64,000 nucleotides of DNA from Archangium gephyra (lineage in GTDB: Bacteria; Myxococcota; Myxococcia; Myxococcales; Myxococcaceae): contig NZ_CP011509.1 in NCBI RefSeq assembly GCF_001027285.1, positions 11,122,501 to 11,186,500 on the forward strand, read 5' to 3'. Each line of letters opens with the position of its first letter. Position 1 is the stretch's first letter. Positions 27,350 to 37,302 of the stretch are shown here, one piece after another. Below the pieces are notes generated by a model. That model saw only the letters and a program-made list of their open reading frames with translations. It did no database searches and was not told where the DNA came from. Made by a program: the position numbers and the translations under genes.

Positions 27350-27681
27350 CCGCCGCACGCCCACGACCACCCCCCACGCCACACGCCCCCAACGGACTAC
27401 ACGCGCTCGGGCGCCCCCCAGCCCCCCACCACCCCGACCCGCCCGAGCGCTCCCGGCCCCATTCCCCTCAACCCACCCCCGACCCCCAACCCGTGCGCTC
27501 TTCATTGCGCGTCGCGTGCCACGCCCCACCTCATGGATTCCAAGGGGTTGGCCCCTCTGTCCCGAGGTGCCCTGCCGGTAAGCGGGAAGAAATTCAGGGG
27601 TGGGATGGCGGGAAATCGGGAGGACCGCTCGCCGTAGGTAGAGTGTCCGGCAGGCGATTCATCTTCCCCGGCGGAGACTCC
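27350..27681. other. Gene-free region with two G-quadruplex-like tracts
   Basis: This 332-bp divergent region carries an extreme strand skew. On the minus strand, two runs fit four-block G-quadruplex patterns: one at 27414-27440 (blocks GGG, GGGG, GGGGGG, GGGGGG) and one at 27457-27492 (blocks of 3, 5, 5, 3, 4 and 4 Gs with 1-4-nt loops). They lie on the coding-strand side upstream of the GspE-N gene. The right-hand part precedes the S9 peptidase gene, has a GGCGGAGA ribosome site, and contains a TAGAGT hexamer (27640s) as a weak -10 candidate. Confidence 0.55.
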
Positions 27682-29610
27682 ATGCAGCCCAGGTTCACCT
27701 TCCTCCGAGTGCTGGCGGCGGCCGCGCTCGTGCCCACCCTCGCGCTCGCGGCGCCCAAAGCGGCACCGGCCAGCGCGCGGCCCTCGAAGCAGTACTCCAT
27801 CGAGCAATTCATGGCGACGACGAAGCTCGGCGGCGCCTCCTTCTCCCCGGACGAGAAGCGCATCCTCTTCTCCTCCAACGAGAGTGGCATCTTCAACGCC
27901 TATACCCTGCCGCTCACCGGCGGGAAGGCGAAGGCGCTCACCCAGTCCAGGACGGACTCCACCTACGCCGAGGGCTTCTTCCCCAAGGACGAGCGCATCC
28001 TCTTCACGCGCGACCAGGGAGGCAACGAGCAGAACCACCTCTACGTGCGCACTCCGGACGGCAAGGAGCGCGACCTCACGCCCGGCGAGAAGCTCAAGGC
28101 CCAATTCATGGGCTGGAGCCAGGACGACTCGGCCTTCTACGTCCTCACCAACGAGCGCGACGCGCGCTTCTTCGACGTCTACCGCTACGACGCGAAGACG
28201 TACGCGCGCACGCTCGTCTACCAGAACGACCGGGGCTTCAACATCGCGGACGTTTCGCTCGACGGGAAGTGGCTGGCCTTCAACAAGCCGCGCACCAACT
28301 ACGATACGGACATCCACCTCTACAACGTGGAGACGAAGGAGCTGAAGCACATCACCCCGCACCAGGGGGACGTGTACTTCGCCGCGAGCAGCTTCGACCC
28401 CGCCTCCACCGCCCTCTACTTCCTCACGGACCAGGGCTCCGAGTTCAAGCGCGTGGCCCGCTACGAGCTGGCCACCGGCAAGGTGGAGGACGTGGAGCGC
28501 GCGGACTGGGACGTGATGTACACCTCCTTCTCGCGCAAGGGCGGCTACCGCGTCACCGCCATCAACGAGGACGGCCGCACCGTCATCCGCGTGCACGACG
28601 TCAAGGCCGGCAAGCCCCTGGCGCTGCCTCAGCTGCCCGAGGGAGACATCACCTCGGTGACCATCTCCGACACCGAGAAGCGGATGGCCTTCTACCACAA
28701 CGGTGACCGCTCCCCGTCCAACCTCCACGTCTACGACTTCGGCACGAAGAAGGTCTCCCGCCTCACCGACGCGATGAGCCGGGACATCGACGCGAAGGAT
28801 CTCGTCGATGCCGAGGTGGTGCGCTTCAAGTCCTTCGACGGGATGGAGATTCCCAACATCCTCTACAAGCCGCACCAGGCCACCGCCACCGCCAAGGCGC
28901 CCGCCATCGTCTGGGTGCACGGCGGCCCCGGGGGACAGACGCGCAAGGGCTACGCGCCGGTGCTCCAGTACCTCGCCAACCACGGCTACGTGGTGCTGGG
29001 CATCAACAACCGCGGCAGCTCCGGCTACGGCAAGAGCTTCTACGTCGCGGATGATCAGAAGCACGGCCGCGAGCCGCTGCTCGACTGCCTCGAGGCGAAG
29101 AAGTACCTGTCCAGCCTGCCCTACGTGGACGCCGAGCGCATCGGCATCGCCGGGGGCAGCTACGGCGGCTACATGACGCTGGCCGCGCTCGCCTTCCACC
29201 CGGACGCCTTCAAGGTGGGCGTGGACATCTTCGGCGTGTCCAACTGGCTGCGCACCCTCCAGAGCATCCCGTCCTGGTGGGAGAGCCAGCGCGAGGCCCT
29301 CTACAAGGAGCTCGGCGACCCGGCGAAGCAGGAGCAGATGCTGCGCGACATCTCGCCCCTGTTCCACGCGGAGAAGATCTCCAAGCCGCTGCTCGTCCTC
29401 CAGGGCGCCAATGATCCGCGCGTCATCCAGCCCGAGTCGGATGAGATCGTCCAGGCGGTGAAGAAGAACGGCGTCCCGGTGGAATACGTCATCTTCCCCG
29501 ACGAGGGCCACGGCTTCACCAAGCGCAAGAACGAGGTGGAGGCCTACTCGCGGATGCTCGGCTTCCTGGACAAGCACCTGAAGGCCGCGGGCCCCGCTCC
29601 GGTGAACTGA
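27682..29610 (+). CDS. Secreted S9-family (prolyl oligopeptidase-type) serine peptidase
   Basis: A 642-residue exported peptidase. The signal peptide (LAAAALVPTLALAAP) is followed by a beta-propeller (~residues 35-385; blades such as GASFSPDEKRILFSSNESG). The alpha/beta-hydrolase domain has PAIVWVHGGPGGQ, the nucleophile GGSYGGY, the Asp in GANDPRV and the His in DEGHGF. This is the DPP4/acylaminoacyl-peptidase plan. It probably trims peptides in the periplasm or outside, in keeping with a predatory or proteolytic lifestyle. The ATG with GGCGGAGA upstream was preferred over longer frames. Confidence 0.92.
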   Translation: MQPRFTFLRVLAAAALVPTLALAAPKAAPASARPSKQYSIEQFMATTKLGGASFSPDEKRILFSSNESGIFNAYTLPLTGGKAKALTQSRTDSTYAEGFFPKDERILFTRDQGGNEQNHLYVRTPDGKERDLTPGEKLKAQFMGWSQDDSAFYVLTNERDARFFDVYRYDAKTYARTLVYQNDRGFNIADVSLDGKWLAFNKPRTNYDTDIHLYNVETKELKHITPHQGDVYFAASSFDPASTALYFLTDQGSEFKRVARYELATGKVEDVERADWDVMYTSFSRKGGYRVTAINEDGRTVIRVHDVKAGKPLALPQLPEGDITSVTISDTEKRMAFYHNGDRSPSNLHVYDFGTKKVSRLTDAMSRDIDAKDLVDAEVVRFKSFDGMEIPNILYKPHQATATAKAPAIVWVHGGPGGQTRKGYAPVLQYLANHGYVVLGINNRGSSGYGKSFYVADDQKHGREPLLDCLEAKKYLSSLPYVDAERIGIAGGSYGGYMTLAALAFHPDAFKVGVDIFGVSNWLRTLQSIPSWWESQREALYKELGDPAKQEQMLRDISPLFHAEKISKPLLVLQGANDPRVIQPESDEIVQAVKKNGVPVEYVIFPDEGHGFTKRKNEVEAYSRMLGFLDKHLKAAGPAPVN

Positions 29611-29632
29611 GGCAGGTGGGCGGGCCGGGCCG

Positions 29633-30265
29633 TCACCACGTCACGCCGAGGTGGAGCGTGCCGGAATAGCGGCCCGCCTTGCCGAGGGTGAAGGCCGCCG
29701 GCTCGCCCACGTTGGACACGGGCGCGCCGGTGACGTAGCGCTGATCGAAGAGCACGGTGTAGCTCAGGCGCGCGTCGGCGGTGAGGCCCCGGTAGGACGC
29801 GCGCACGCCCGCTCCGAGCGGGACATTGCCCACGAGGTCATCGCCGAAGCCCCGCACGGTGCCGCGGATGTTGTAGACGCTGAGGCCCAGCCCCCCCAGC
29901 ACGTAGGGCCGCACCGCCGCGTGGAAGAGGTCCACGGTGGCCGCCGCGTGGACGCCATGGCGCACCAGCGCCACACCGTCCGCCGTGGCCTGGGGATGAC
30001 GCGTGTCGAGCCCGTTCACCGCGCCCGAGAAGCCCGCCTCCAGGCCCACGTCCAGGACGCCCAGCAACGGAGGGGGCAGGACGTCCAGCAGCACCCCGTA
30101 CGTGATGCCCGGATCGATGAGCGGCGCCAGGTTCAGGGTGTAGCCCTCCACGCCCGCGCCCGCGGTGACGGACAGCTCGCGCAGCTTGGACCAGGGCGCC
30201 GCCTCCGCCCCCTGGCTCCCCACGCCGAGCGCGAGGAGCACCCACCCCACCCCTGCCCGCTTCAT
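29633..30265 (-). CDS. Outer-membrane beta-barrel protein
   Basis: A 210-residue exported protein: signal peptide to about residue 23 (GSQGAEAAP), then repeated amphipathic strands (GAGVEGYTLNLAPLID, YVLGGLGLSVYN, LGAGVRASYRGL) and a C-terminus YSGTLHLGVTW that ends in Trp, typical of barrel proteins recognised by the Bam machinery. Family unknown; an 8-stranded OmpW/OmpA-like barrel is likely. GGGAGCGGGA lies just upstream of the start. It is convergent with the S9 peptidase gene. Confidence 0.75.
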   Translation of the reverse strand: MKRAGVGWVLLALGVGSQGAEAAPWSKLRELSVTAGAGVEGYTLNLAPLIDPGITYGVLLDVLPPPLLGVLDVGLEAGFSGAVNGLDTRHPQATADGVALVRHGVHAAATVDLFHAAVRPYVLGGLGLSVYNIRGTVRGFGDDLVGNVPLGAGVRASYRGLTADARLSYTVLFDQRYVTGAPVSNVGEPAAFTLGKAGRYSGTLHLGVTW

Positions 30266-30297
30266 TCCCGCTCCCACCCGGCCCCCCGCGCCTGACC

Positions 30298-30702
30298 CTA
30301 GTGGCCGAGAAGCTCGGCCTTCTGCTTCACCTCCTCCGCCTTCTGGCCCGTGAGGAGCTCCACCTTGTACGTCTTCTCGGCGCCCGCGGCCGGCTCGAAG
30401 CTGACACGCACCGGCGAGCCCTCGTCGAGCTCCTCCCACGTCACCAGCTGCCCGTCGCGCTCCAGCTTCGTGTCCGGGGTGAGGGCGAACCACACCTCCT
30501 GGGCGGCCGGCTCGCTCACGCTCTTCACGGCGATGCGGTGGGCGTCCTTGTCCACGTCCGTCACCACGCCCTCCTGCTTCTGCGAGAGGCCGGGCACCGC
30601 GGACTCGACATCCCGCGCCGCCTTCTTCGTCCCCGCGCACCCCGCGCCGCCCAGCACCGCCGCCAGCATGACCGCTCCCAAGACCTTCACGCGCGTCCTC
30701 AT
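30298..30702 (-). CDS. Small lipoprotein, hypothetical
   Basis: A 134-residue lipoprotein: hydrophobic signal and lipobox GGAGC near residue 18, then ~110 charged residues. The segment EGVVTDVDKDAHRIAVKSVSEPAAQEVWFALTPDTKLERDG looks like a small beta-barrel (DUF5666-like or SH3-like fold). A GGGAGG site sits upstream of the ATG. No function can be assigned. The gene is 32 bp upstream of the barrel-protein gene in the same orientation, so the two may be co-transcribed. Confidence 0.7.
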   Translation of the reverse strand: MRTRVKVLGAVMLAAVLGGAGCAGTKKAARDVESAVPGLSQKQEGVVTDVDKDAHRIAVKSVSEPAAQEVWFALTPDTKLERDGQLVTWEELDEGSPVRVSFEPAAGAEKTYKVELLTGQKAEEVKQKAELLGH

Positions 30703-30855
30703 ACGAGACCTCCCGGACACGGCTCCCGGGCTGGCACGAGCCGAGTCCAGGGCCTGTGCGAAGCTATGAACGCTCGCGTTCCAACGCCCCACGGCTCGGC
30801 CACCCGGGCGTAGGACAGGCAGGCCATCGGGCCCGGGACGCTCGCCCCGGACCCG

Positions 30856-31179
30856 CTACGCCCGGAGCGGCTCCACGCTCTCGGGGCACTGCCAGTAGGT
30901 GAACTCGCACGTGGCCGCGGCGGGGTCGCACGGCACCTGCATCACCGTGATGAGCTCACACGGGTGCGACGGGACGCCGGGCTCCAGGCCCGGAGCCACC
31001 TGGGTGGACGGCGGAACCCCGGCCTCGTTGCCGCCGATGACCCGCTCCGTCCGCCGCGACGCACCGCCCCGCGACTCCTCCTCCCGCTTCTGCCCGGGAG
31101 GCGCCCACGGGGAGCACATCGGAAACAGGACCGGCACCGTCCCCAACACCGCGCCCAGCACATACAGCTTCCTGTTCAT
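30856..31179 (-). CDS. Small exported hypothetical protein
   Basis: A 107-residue protein with a short hydrophobic N-terminus (LYVLGAVLGTVPVLFPMCSPW) that may be a signal or lipoprotein sequence, a charged linker and a Cys-containing C-terminus (HPCELITVMQVPCDP...CEFTYWQC). The four C-terminal Cys suggest disulfide bonds outside the cytoplasm. A clear GGAAGGGGGAG site precedes the ATG. Not recognised. Confidence 0.55.
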   Translation of the reverse strand: MNRKLYVLGAVLGTVPVLFPMCSPWAPPGQKREEESRGGASRRTERVIGGNEAGVPPSTQVAPGLEPGVPSHPCELITVMQVPCDPAAATCEFTYWQCPESVEPLRA

Positions 31180-31316
31180 GACTCCCCCTTCCTGGCCGTG
31201 ACCACCCCCACGCCCCTGGCGCGGCGGTTCCGGCCCAGCCCCCCAAGGACGGCCGGGGCGGGGAGAGCTGACGGGGTTTTCGACCTGGGCCTCTCTGAGG
31301 CTAGAGTGCGCCGCGC

Positions 31317-31694
31317 ATGCCCTTCCAGATCACCGTCCACGAGGCAGACCGAATCATCGACGTCGTCTACCCCCCGCAACCCACCGCGGAGGATGTGACG
31401 GACTACCTCAAGCGCATCCGCGAGACGATTGCCCGCATGGGCGGTCCCTGGAGCGCGCTGGTGGACCAGGGGCAGCTGCGCGTGATGCCGCCGGACATGG
31501 TGGCCACCATGGCCAGCCTCAACGCCTTCGCGCAGTTGCACGGAATGAAGCGCTCGGCGCGCGTGGTGAGCGATGCCGCCTCCGGCCTCCAGGCCTGGCG
31601 CATGACGAAGCAGGCCATGCTCACCATCCCCACGCGCACCTTCGAGACGCGCGAGGCCGCCCTCGCCTGGCTGCGCAATCCCGACGACGAGTAG
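31317..31694 (+). CDS. SpoIIAA/STAS-like small protein
   Basis: A 125-residue cytoplasmic protein. Its pattern (VHEADRIIDVVYPPQPT, ETIARMGGPWSALVDQGQLRVMPPDM, SARVVSDAASGLQAWRMTKQA, FETREAALAWL) matches the SpoIIAA-like/STAS-type fold, in which a beta-sheet alternates with helices. Such proteins are common orphans in myxobacteria, and their role is unclear. There is no strong ribosome site, so translation may be leaderless. Confidence 0.6.
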   Translation: MPFQITVHEADRIIDVVYPPQPTAEDVTDYLKRIRETIARMGGPWSALVDQGQLRVMPPDMVATMASLNAFAQLHGMKRSARVVSDAASGLQAWRMTKQAMLTIPTRTFETREAALAWLRNPDDE

Positions 31695-31838
31695 TCCGCC
31701 GCTCCCGTGGGACGCCCTCCCACGCACGCTCCGTCAAATGTACGCCCCCGTAGGGTTTATTTGGGGCATCATGGGGTCGCCCGACTTCCCCGTCTGGCGT
31801 GTTTTTCTCACCCCCAAAGAAGACAGGAGCGAATCCCC

Positions 31839-33512
31839 ATGCGACATCCCCGATTCGGGTGGACGGCTCGTCCCCTCGTGGGCGCGCTGATGTGCACCCT
31901 CACGCTCGCGGCCGGCTGTGGCCCGGCGGAAGGGCTGGACGAGGCGCCGGCCCCGGAGCTCGGCGAGAAGCAGAGCGAGGTCGTCTACGGCACGGACAAC
32001 CGCCAGGACGTCTACGCGCACCCGAACGCCACGCTGCGCCTGCGCGCCCAGCAGGCCACGGTGGCGCTGATGAATCCCTCGGACTTCAACGCGACCAACC
32101 CCAACAACGTCACCTTCCCCGGCTCGACGCTGGGCAGCTCCTACAACCTGTGCACCACCGAGCGCTTCCGGGATGATCCGACGGCGGCCTTCTGCTCGGG
32201 CACGCTCATCGACGACGACCTGGTGCTCACCGCGGGCCACTGCGTCACCAGCGCCGCGGACTGCACCAACACGCGGCTCGTCTTCAACTACTACCGCCCC
32301 GCGGCGGGCACGCTGCAGCCCGTCACCACGGCGGACATCTTCAGCTGCACCTCCATCGTGGCGCGCCAGCAGGCCACGGTGAACGGGCAGAACCTGGACT
32401 TCGCCGTGCTGCGGCTGGACCGGGCGGCCACGCCGCGCTTCACCCCGGCGCCGGTGCGCACGGGCAACACCGCGCTGACGGCCGGGCAGAACGTGGCCGT
32501 CATCGGCAGCGGCAGCGGCATCCCCTTCAAGATCGACTCGGGCGGCGCGGTGCGTGACACGCGCTCGGGCACGCTGGACTACTTCATCGCCACCACGGAC
32601 ACCTTCGGTGGCAACTCGGGCTCGGGCGTGTACGAGACGAGCGGCTACACGGTGGCGGGCATCCTCGTGCGCGGCGAGACGGACTACGTCACCAGCGGCA
32701 GCTGCCGGGTGGTGAACGTGTGCACCGAGACGGGCTGCCGCGGCGAGGACGTCACCTACGTCTTCCCGGCCGTGCGCGCCCTCTGCACCGCGACGAACAA
32801 CGGCAGCGCGCGGCTGTGCACCGGCCTGCCGCCGCCGCCTCCGCCGCCGGCCAACTCGTACGCGTACACGGCGACCAACACCAACAGCGCCCAGCAGAAC
32901 ACGGTGAACAAGACGCTCACGTTCGCCGCGGGCGACGTGGTGGAGCTGGGCACCTGCGGCGTGGACGGCGCCACCCTGGACGGGGACTCCTTCCTGCGCC
33001 TCAACAACGGCGCGGGCACCGAGGTGGCCTCCAATGACGACTCGTGCGGGGGCCGCGGCTCCTACATCAAGTACACCGTGCCGGCGGCCGGCTCCTTCAC
33101 CATCCGTGGCGGCTGCTACTCGAGCGGCAGCTGCGGCGGCACCGTGGTGTGGAAGGTGACGCCGGGCACCCCGGGCGGCGGTGGCACCAGCGGCTCGTTC
33201 GCCTTCAACGCCAGCAACACCAACAGCGCCCAGCAGAACACCGTCAACAAGGACGTGACGCTCGCGGCCGGCCAGGTCATCAAGCTCGGCACCTGCACGG
33301 TGGCCGGCGGCTCCGGCACTGGCGACACCTACCTGCGGCTGTACGGCCCCTCGGGCACGCAGGCGGCCTTCAACGACGACGGCAGTGGCTGCGGCACCCT
33401 GTCGTACCTCACGTACACCGTCCCGGCGGGGGCGGGCGGCACGTACCAGGTCCGCGCCGGCTGCTACTCCAGCAACAGCTGCAGCGGAACGGTGGCCTAC
33501 ACCATCCAGTAG
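31839..33512 (+). CDS. Secreted trypsin-like serine protease with two PPC-type domains
   Basis: A 557-residue exported protease; the N-terminus ends in a lipobox-like LAAGC near residue 25. The chymotrypsin-fold triad is visible: His in LTAGHC, Asp in NLDFAVLRL and Ser in GGNSGSG. After a poly-proline linker (PPPPPPP) come two tandem ~105-residue beta-sandwich modules that are near copies, each beginning YTATNTNSAQQNTVNK or FNASNTNSAQQNTVNK and ending with a GGCYSS/AGCYSS motif. These resemble pre-peptidase C-terminal domains and probably aid secretion or substrate binding. It is followed by a strong hairpin. Confidence 0.88.
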   Translation: MRHPRFGWTARPLVGALMCTLTLAAGCGPAEGLDEAPAPELGEKQSEVVYGTDNRQDVYAHPNATLRLRAQQATVALMNPSDFNATNPNNVTFPGSTLGSSYNLCTTERFRDDPTAAFCSGTLIDDDLVLTAGHCVTSAADCTNTRLVFNYYRPAAGTLQPVTTADIFSCTSIVARQQATVNGQNLDFAVLRLDRAATPRFTPAPVRTGNTALTAGQNVAVIGSGSGIPFKIDSGGAVRDTRSGTLDYFIATTDTFGGNSGSGVYETSGYTVAGILVRGETDYVTSGSCRVVNVCTETGCRGEDVTYVFPAVRALCTATNNGSARLCTGLPPPPPPPANSYAYTATNTNSAQQNTVNKTLTFAAGDVVELGTCGVDGATLDGDSFLRLNNGAGTEVASNDDSCGGRGSYIKYTVPAAGSFTIRGGCYSSGSCGGTVVWKVTPGTPGGGGTSGSFAFNASNTNSAQQNTVNKDVTLAAGQVIKLGTCTVAGGSGTGDTYLRLYGPSGTQAAFNDDGSGCGTLSYLTYTVPAGAGGTYQVRAGCYSSNSCSGTVAYTIQ

Positions 33513-33530
33513 CGCACACCGCGCCGTACC

Positions 33531-33559
33531 GGGCCGCTCGCCTTCGTGGCGGGCGGCCC
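33531..33559 (+). terminator. Strong hairpin after the serine protease gene
   Basis: GGGCCGCTCGCC and GGCGGGCGGCCC pair over 12 bp with one T-G wobble and a TTCGT loop, 19 bases past the protease stop. No T-run follows. It separates the protease from serA. Confidence 0.6.
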
Positions 33560-33580
33560 GCGTGTGGGCGTAGCAGAGGC

Positions 33581-33609
33581 TTGACAGCCCGGGGAGCGAG
33601 ATCTAACGC
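33581..33609 (+). promoter_or_regulatory. Sigma-70-type promoter of serA
   Basis: TTGACA (33581-33586), a 17-bp spacer, then TAACGC (33604-33609). The predicted start of transcription is only a few bases before the serA ATG, and no ribosome-binding site precedes that ATG, so the serA mRNA may be leaderless or nearly so. Confidence 0.55.
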
Positions 33610-33619
33610 GGTGCTCCAT

Positions 33620-34870
33620 ATGAGCACGCCCAAGTTCCCGTCGCCCTCCACCCCGGTGTCCATCGAAGGCCCCCTGAAGGTCCTGCTGCTGGAGAACATC
33701 CACGCGTCCGCCGAGGAGATGCTCGCGGCGGAGGGCTTCGCGGTGGAGCGGCTCAAGGGAGCGCTCAAGCCCGAGGAGCTGGAGGAGCGCATCCAGGGCG
33801 TGCACCTGCTGGGCATCCGCAGCAAGACGAACGTGTGGGAGCCGGCGCTGGCCAAGGCGCCCAACCTGCTGGCGGTGGGAGCCTTCTGCATCGGCACCAA
33901 CCAGGTGGACCTGAAGTCGGCCAACGTCCACGGGGTGCCCGTCTTCAACGCGCCCTTCAGCAACACGCGCAGCGTGGCGGAGCTGGTCATCGCGGAGATC
34001 GTCATGCTCACGCGCCAGCTCGGGGACCGCAACCGCGAGGTGCACCTGGGCCAGTGGCGCAAGGTGGCCACGGGCAGCCACGAGGTGCGCGGCAAGACGC
34101 TGGGCATCGTGGGCTACGGGCACATCGGCACCCAGGTGGGCGTGCTGGCCGAGTCCATGGGCATGCGCGTCGTCTTCTATGACGTCATGACGAAGCTGCC
34201 GCTGGGCAACTCGCGGCCCACGGCCAACCTGAGCGAGCTGCTGGAGAGCTCGGACTTCGTGACGCTGCACGTGCCGGCCACGCCGTCCACCGAGTGGATG
34301 ATTGGCGCGGCCGAGCTGGCGCGGATGCGCAAGGGCAGCTGCCTCATCAACGCGAGCCGGGGCACGGTGGTGGACATCCCCGCGCTGGCGAGCGCCCTGA
34401 AGTCGGGCCACCTGGGCGGCGCGGCGGTGGACGTCTACCCGACGGAGCCAGAGACGAACAGCGACGGCTTCGTCACCGAGCTGCAGGGGCTGCCCAACGT
34501 CATCCTCACCCCGCACATTGGTGGATCCACGGAGGAGGCGCAGGCGGCGATTGGCAAGGAGGTGGCCACCTCGCTCATCAAGTTCGTGCGCAGCGGAGCC
34601 ACGACGGGCGCGGTGAACTTCCCGCAGGTGGAGACGCCGCTGATCGCCAACACGCACCGCATCCTCAACGTGCACCGCAACACACCGGGCGTGCTCCGCG
34701 ACATCAACAAGATCGTCTCGGACCTCAACGCCAACATCCACGCGCAGGTGCTGAGCACGGACGCGAACATCGGCTACCTGGTGATGGACCTGGACCAGGA
34801 CGTGGCCAACCCGGTGTGCCAGGCCATCGCGGGCCTGCACACGGACATCAAGACGCGCATCGTGTCCTAA
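33620..34870 (+). CDS. serA: D-3-phosphoglycerate dehydrogenase
   Basis: A 416-residue enzyme of the E. coli SerA type (catalytic plus C-terminal ACT domain). The NAD motif is GIVGYGHIGTQVG; the catalytic Arg lies in NASRGTVVD, Glu in the PTEPET region and His in LTPHIGGSTEEAQ. The C-terminus (VLRDINKIVSDLNANIHAQVLSTDANIGYLVMDLD) is the ACT domain for serine feedback. It catalyses the first step of serine synthesis and, in this subtype, can reduce 2-oxoglutarate to D-2-hydroxyglutarate. A flavin-dependent D-2-hydroxyacid dehydrogenase encoded nearby may recycle that product. The serA stop overlaps the convergent Uma2 gene by 4 bp. Confidence 0.93.
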   Translation: MSTPKFPSPSTPVSIEGPLKVLLLENIHASAEEMLAAEGFAVERLKGALKPEELEERIQGVHLLGIRSKTNVWEPALAKAPNLLAVGAFCIGTNQVDLKSANVHGVPVFNAPFSNTRSVAELVIAEIVMLTRQLGDRNREVHLGQWRKVATGSHEVRGKTLGIVGYGHIGTQVGVLAESMGMRVVFYDVMTKLPLGNSRPTANLSELLESSDFVTLHVPATPSTEWMIGAAELARMRKGSCLINASRGTVVDIPALASALKSGHLGGAAVDVYPTEPETNSDGFVTELQGLPNVILTPHIGGSTEEAQAAIGKEVATSLIKFVRSGATTGAVNFPQVETPLIANTHRILNVHRNTPGVLRDINKIVSDLNANIHAQVLSTDANIGYLVMDLDQDVANPVCQAIAGLHTDIKTRIVS

Positions 34871-35454
34871 CCGGGCTCGGGCGACTCGGAGAACCAGAGG
34901 GCCTCGAGCTCCAGCTCGAGGGCCTCGAAGGGCTCGGCGCGAACGCGGGCGTTGCCGCTCCAGGAGCCCCGCTCCAACCATCGCCCCTCGTGGCGCTGGA
35001 GGACTTCCAGGATGCGGAGCACCGGATCCACGAGCCAGACGAACTCCACCCCCTGCCGGGCGTAGAGGCGCTTCTTCACGGTCCGGTCGATGCGGGCCGT
35101 CGACGGGGAGAGCACCTCGCAGACCCAGTCCGGAGCGAGGGTGAAGTGGGCCACGTCGGAGCGCACGGGCATGCGCGAGTGCCGCCAGCCCGCCAGGTCC
35201 GGCACCAGCACGTTCTTGCCGAAGTGCAGCTCCGGCTCGTTGAAGAACCACCAACCGCCCGGACCGCCCCGGCCCCGCTGGAAGGGACCGCCCAGTTCCA
35301 TGGCGAGCGCGAAGCTGGCGGCCGAATGAGGGCTCGCGGGCCGGGGTGAGGCAACGAGCTCTCCTTCGAGAATCTCCCCCACCACGTGGGCGGGAAGGGC
35401 GCTGAGCTCCTCGTAGGTCGCCTCACGATGAGGGGGCTGCTTCTCCTCCGCCAT
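34867..35454 (-). CDS. Uma2 family endonuclease (DUF820)
   Basis: A 195-residue PD-(D/E)XK-fold protein. Typical elements are TYEELSALPAHVVGEILEGELVASP at the N-terminus, LVPDLAGWR with the metal-binding Asp, WVCEVLSPSTARIDRTVKKRLYARQGVEFVWLVDP with the E-x-L and Lys residues, and a variable C-terminus. The biological role of Uma2 proteins is not established; many copies occur per genome. It ends tail-to-tail with serA, overlapping by 4 bp. A palindrome lies ~215 bp upstream of its start. Confidence 0.85.
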   Translation of the reverse strand: MAEEKQPPHREATYEELSALPAHVVGEILEGELVASPRPASPHSAASFALAMELGGPFQRGRGGPGGWWFFNEPELHFGKNVLVPDLAGWRHSRMPVRSDVAHFTLAPDWVCEVLSPSTARIDRTVKKRLYARQGVEFVWLVDPVLRILEVLQRHEGRWLERGSWSGNARVRAEPFEALELELEALWFSESPEPG

Positions 35455-35667
35455 CTCCGCGCGTCCTCTCCAGTCCGTCGATCCAGTCCAAGCTGTCGTT
35501 CCAGGACTCAGCATCTTCCCTCCGCGTCCGCGATGCCAGTCCCCGGGAGCCGTGATTCTCGGCAATGCGGGGCCGTGGACATGCATGGCGGCCTGCCCAC
35601 CCGGTATCCGGGCAGCAGGCACGTCGTCTCACGAAGAGATTACTTCCGAAGTCATCCGGAAGCAACC

Positions 35668-35685
35668 TACGTGAAACGTCACGTA
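35668..35685. promoter_or_regulatory. Operator-like palindrome TACGTGA-N4-TCACGTA
   Basis: A perfect 7-bp inverted repeat in the 263-bp gap between the Uma2 start and the end of the FAD-dehydrogenase gene. A second, weaker one (CTTCCG-N8-CGGAAG, 35643-35662) lies just beside it. Both are on the promoter side of the Uma2 gene; a regulatory role is inferred. Confidence 0.4.
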
Positions 35686-35700
35686 AAGGGTCTTGGCCTC

Positions 35701-35717
35701 TGTGAGGAGCAGGGCCC

Positions 35718-35722
<5 letters not shown>
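35701..35722 (-). terminator. Hairpin overlapping the FAD-dehydrogenase stop codon
   Basis: TGTGAGG and CCTCACA form a 7-bp stem with an 8-nt loop; the right arm covers the stop codon of the minus-strand dehydrogenase gene. Probable 3'-end structure without a T-run. Confidence 0.4.
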
Positions 35723-37118
<1,396 letters not shown>

Positions 37119-37302
37119 GAGGGGAGCACTAGTGCAGGGGCTCGCCCATGGCAAGCCAGCGAGCGAGGCATGGAGCGCTTTCATGCCCTGGTGCCAGTCC
37201 GCGCCTGGACAGACGCGGCTCCACCACCCAGACGGGCCAGTCCCCCATGCTTATCCTCCGCGCGGCCCGTGTCGGCATGTACGAGCCGGGGGGAGTCCAC
37301 AC

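Noticed and set aside
32860-33500. Repeated DNA blocks that might suggest a CRISPR or tandem-repeat array
   Set aside because: The repeats are two protein modules of ~315 bp in frame within the protease gene, not short repeats with spacers.
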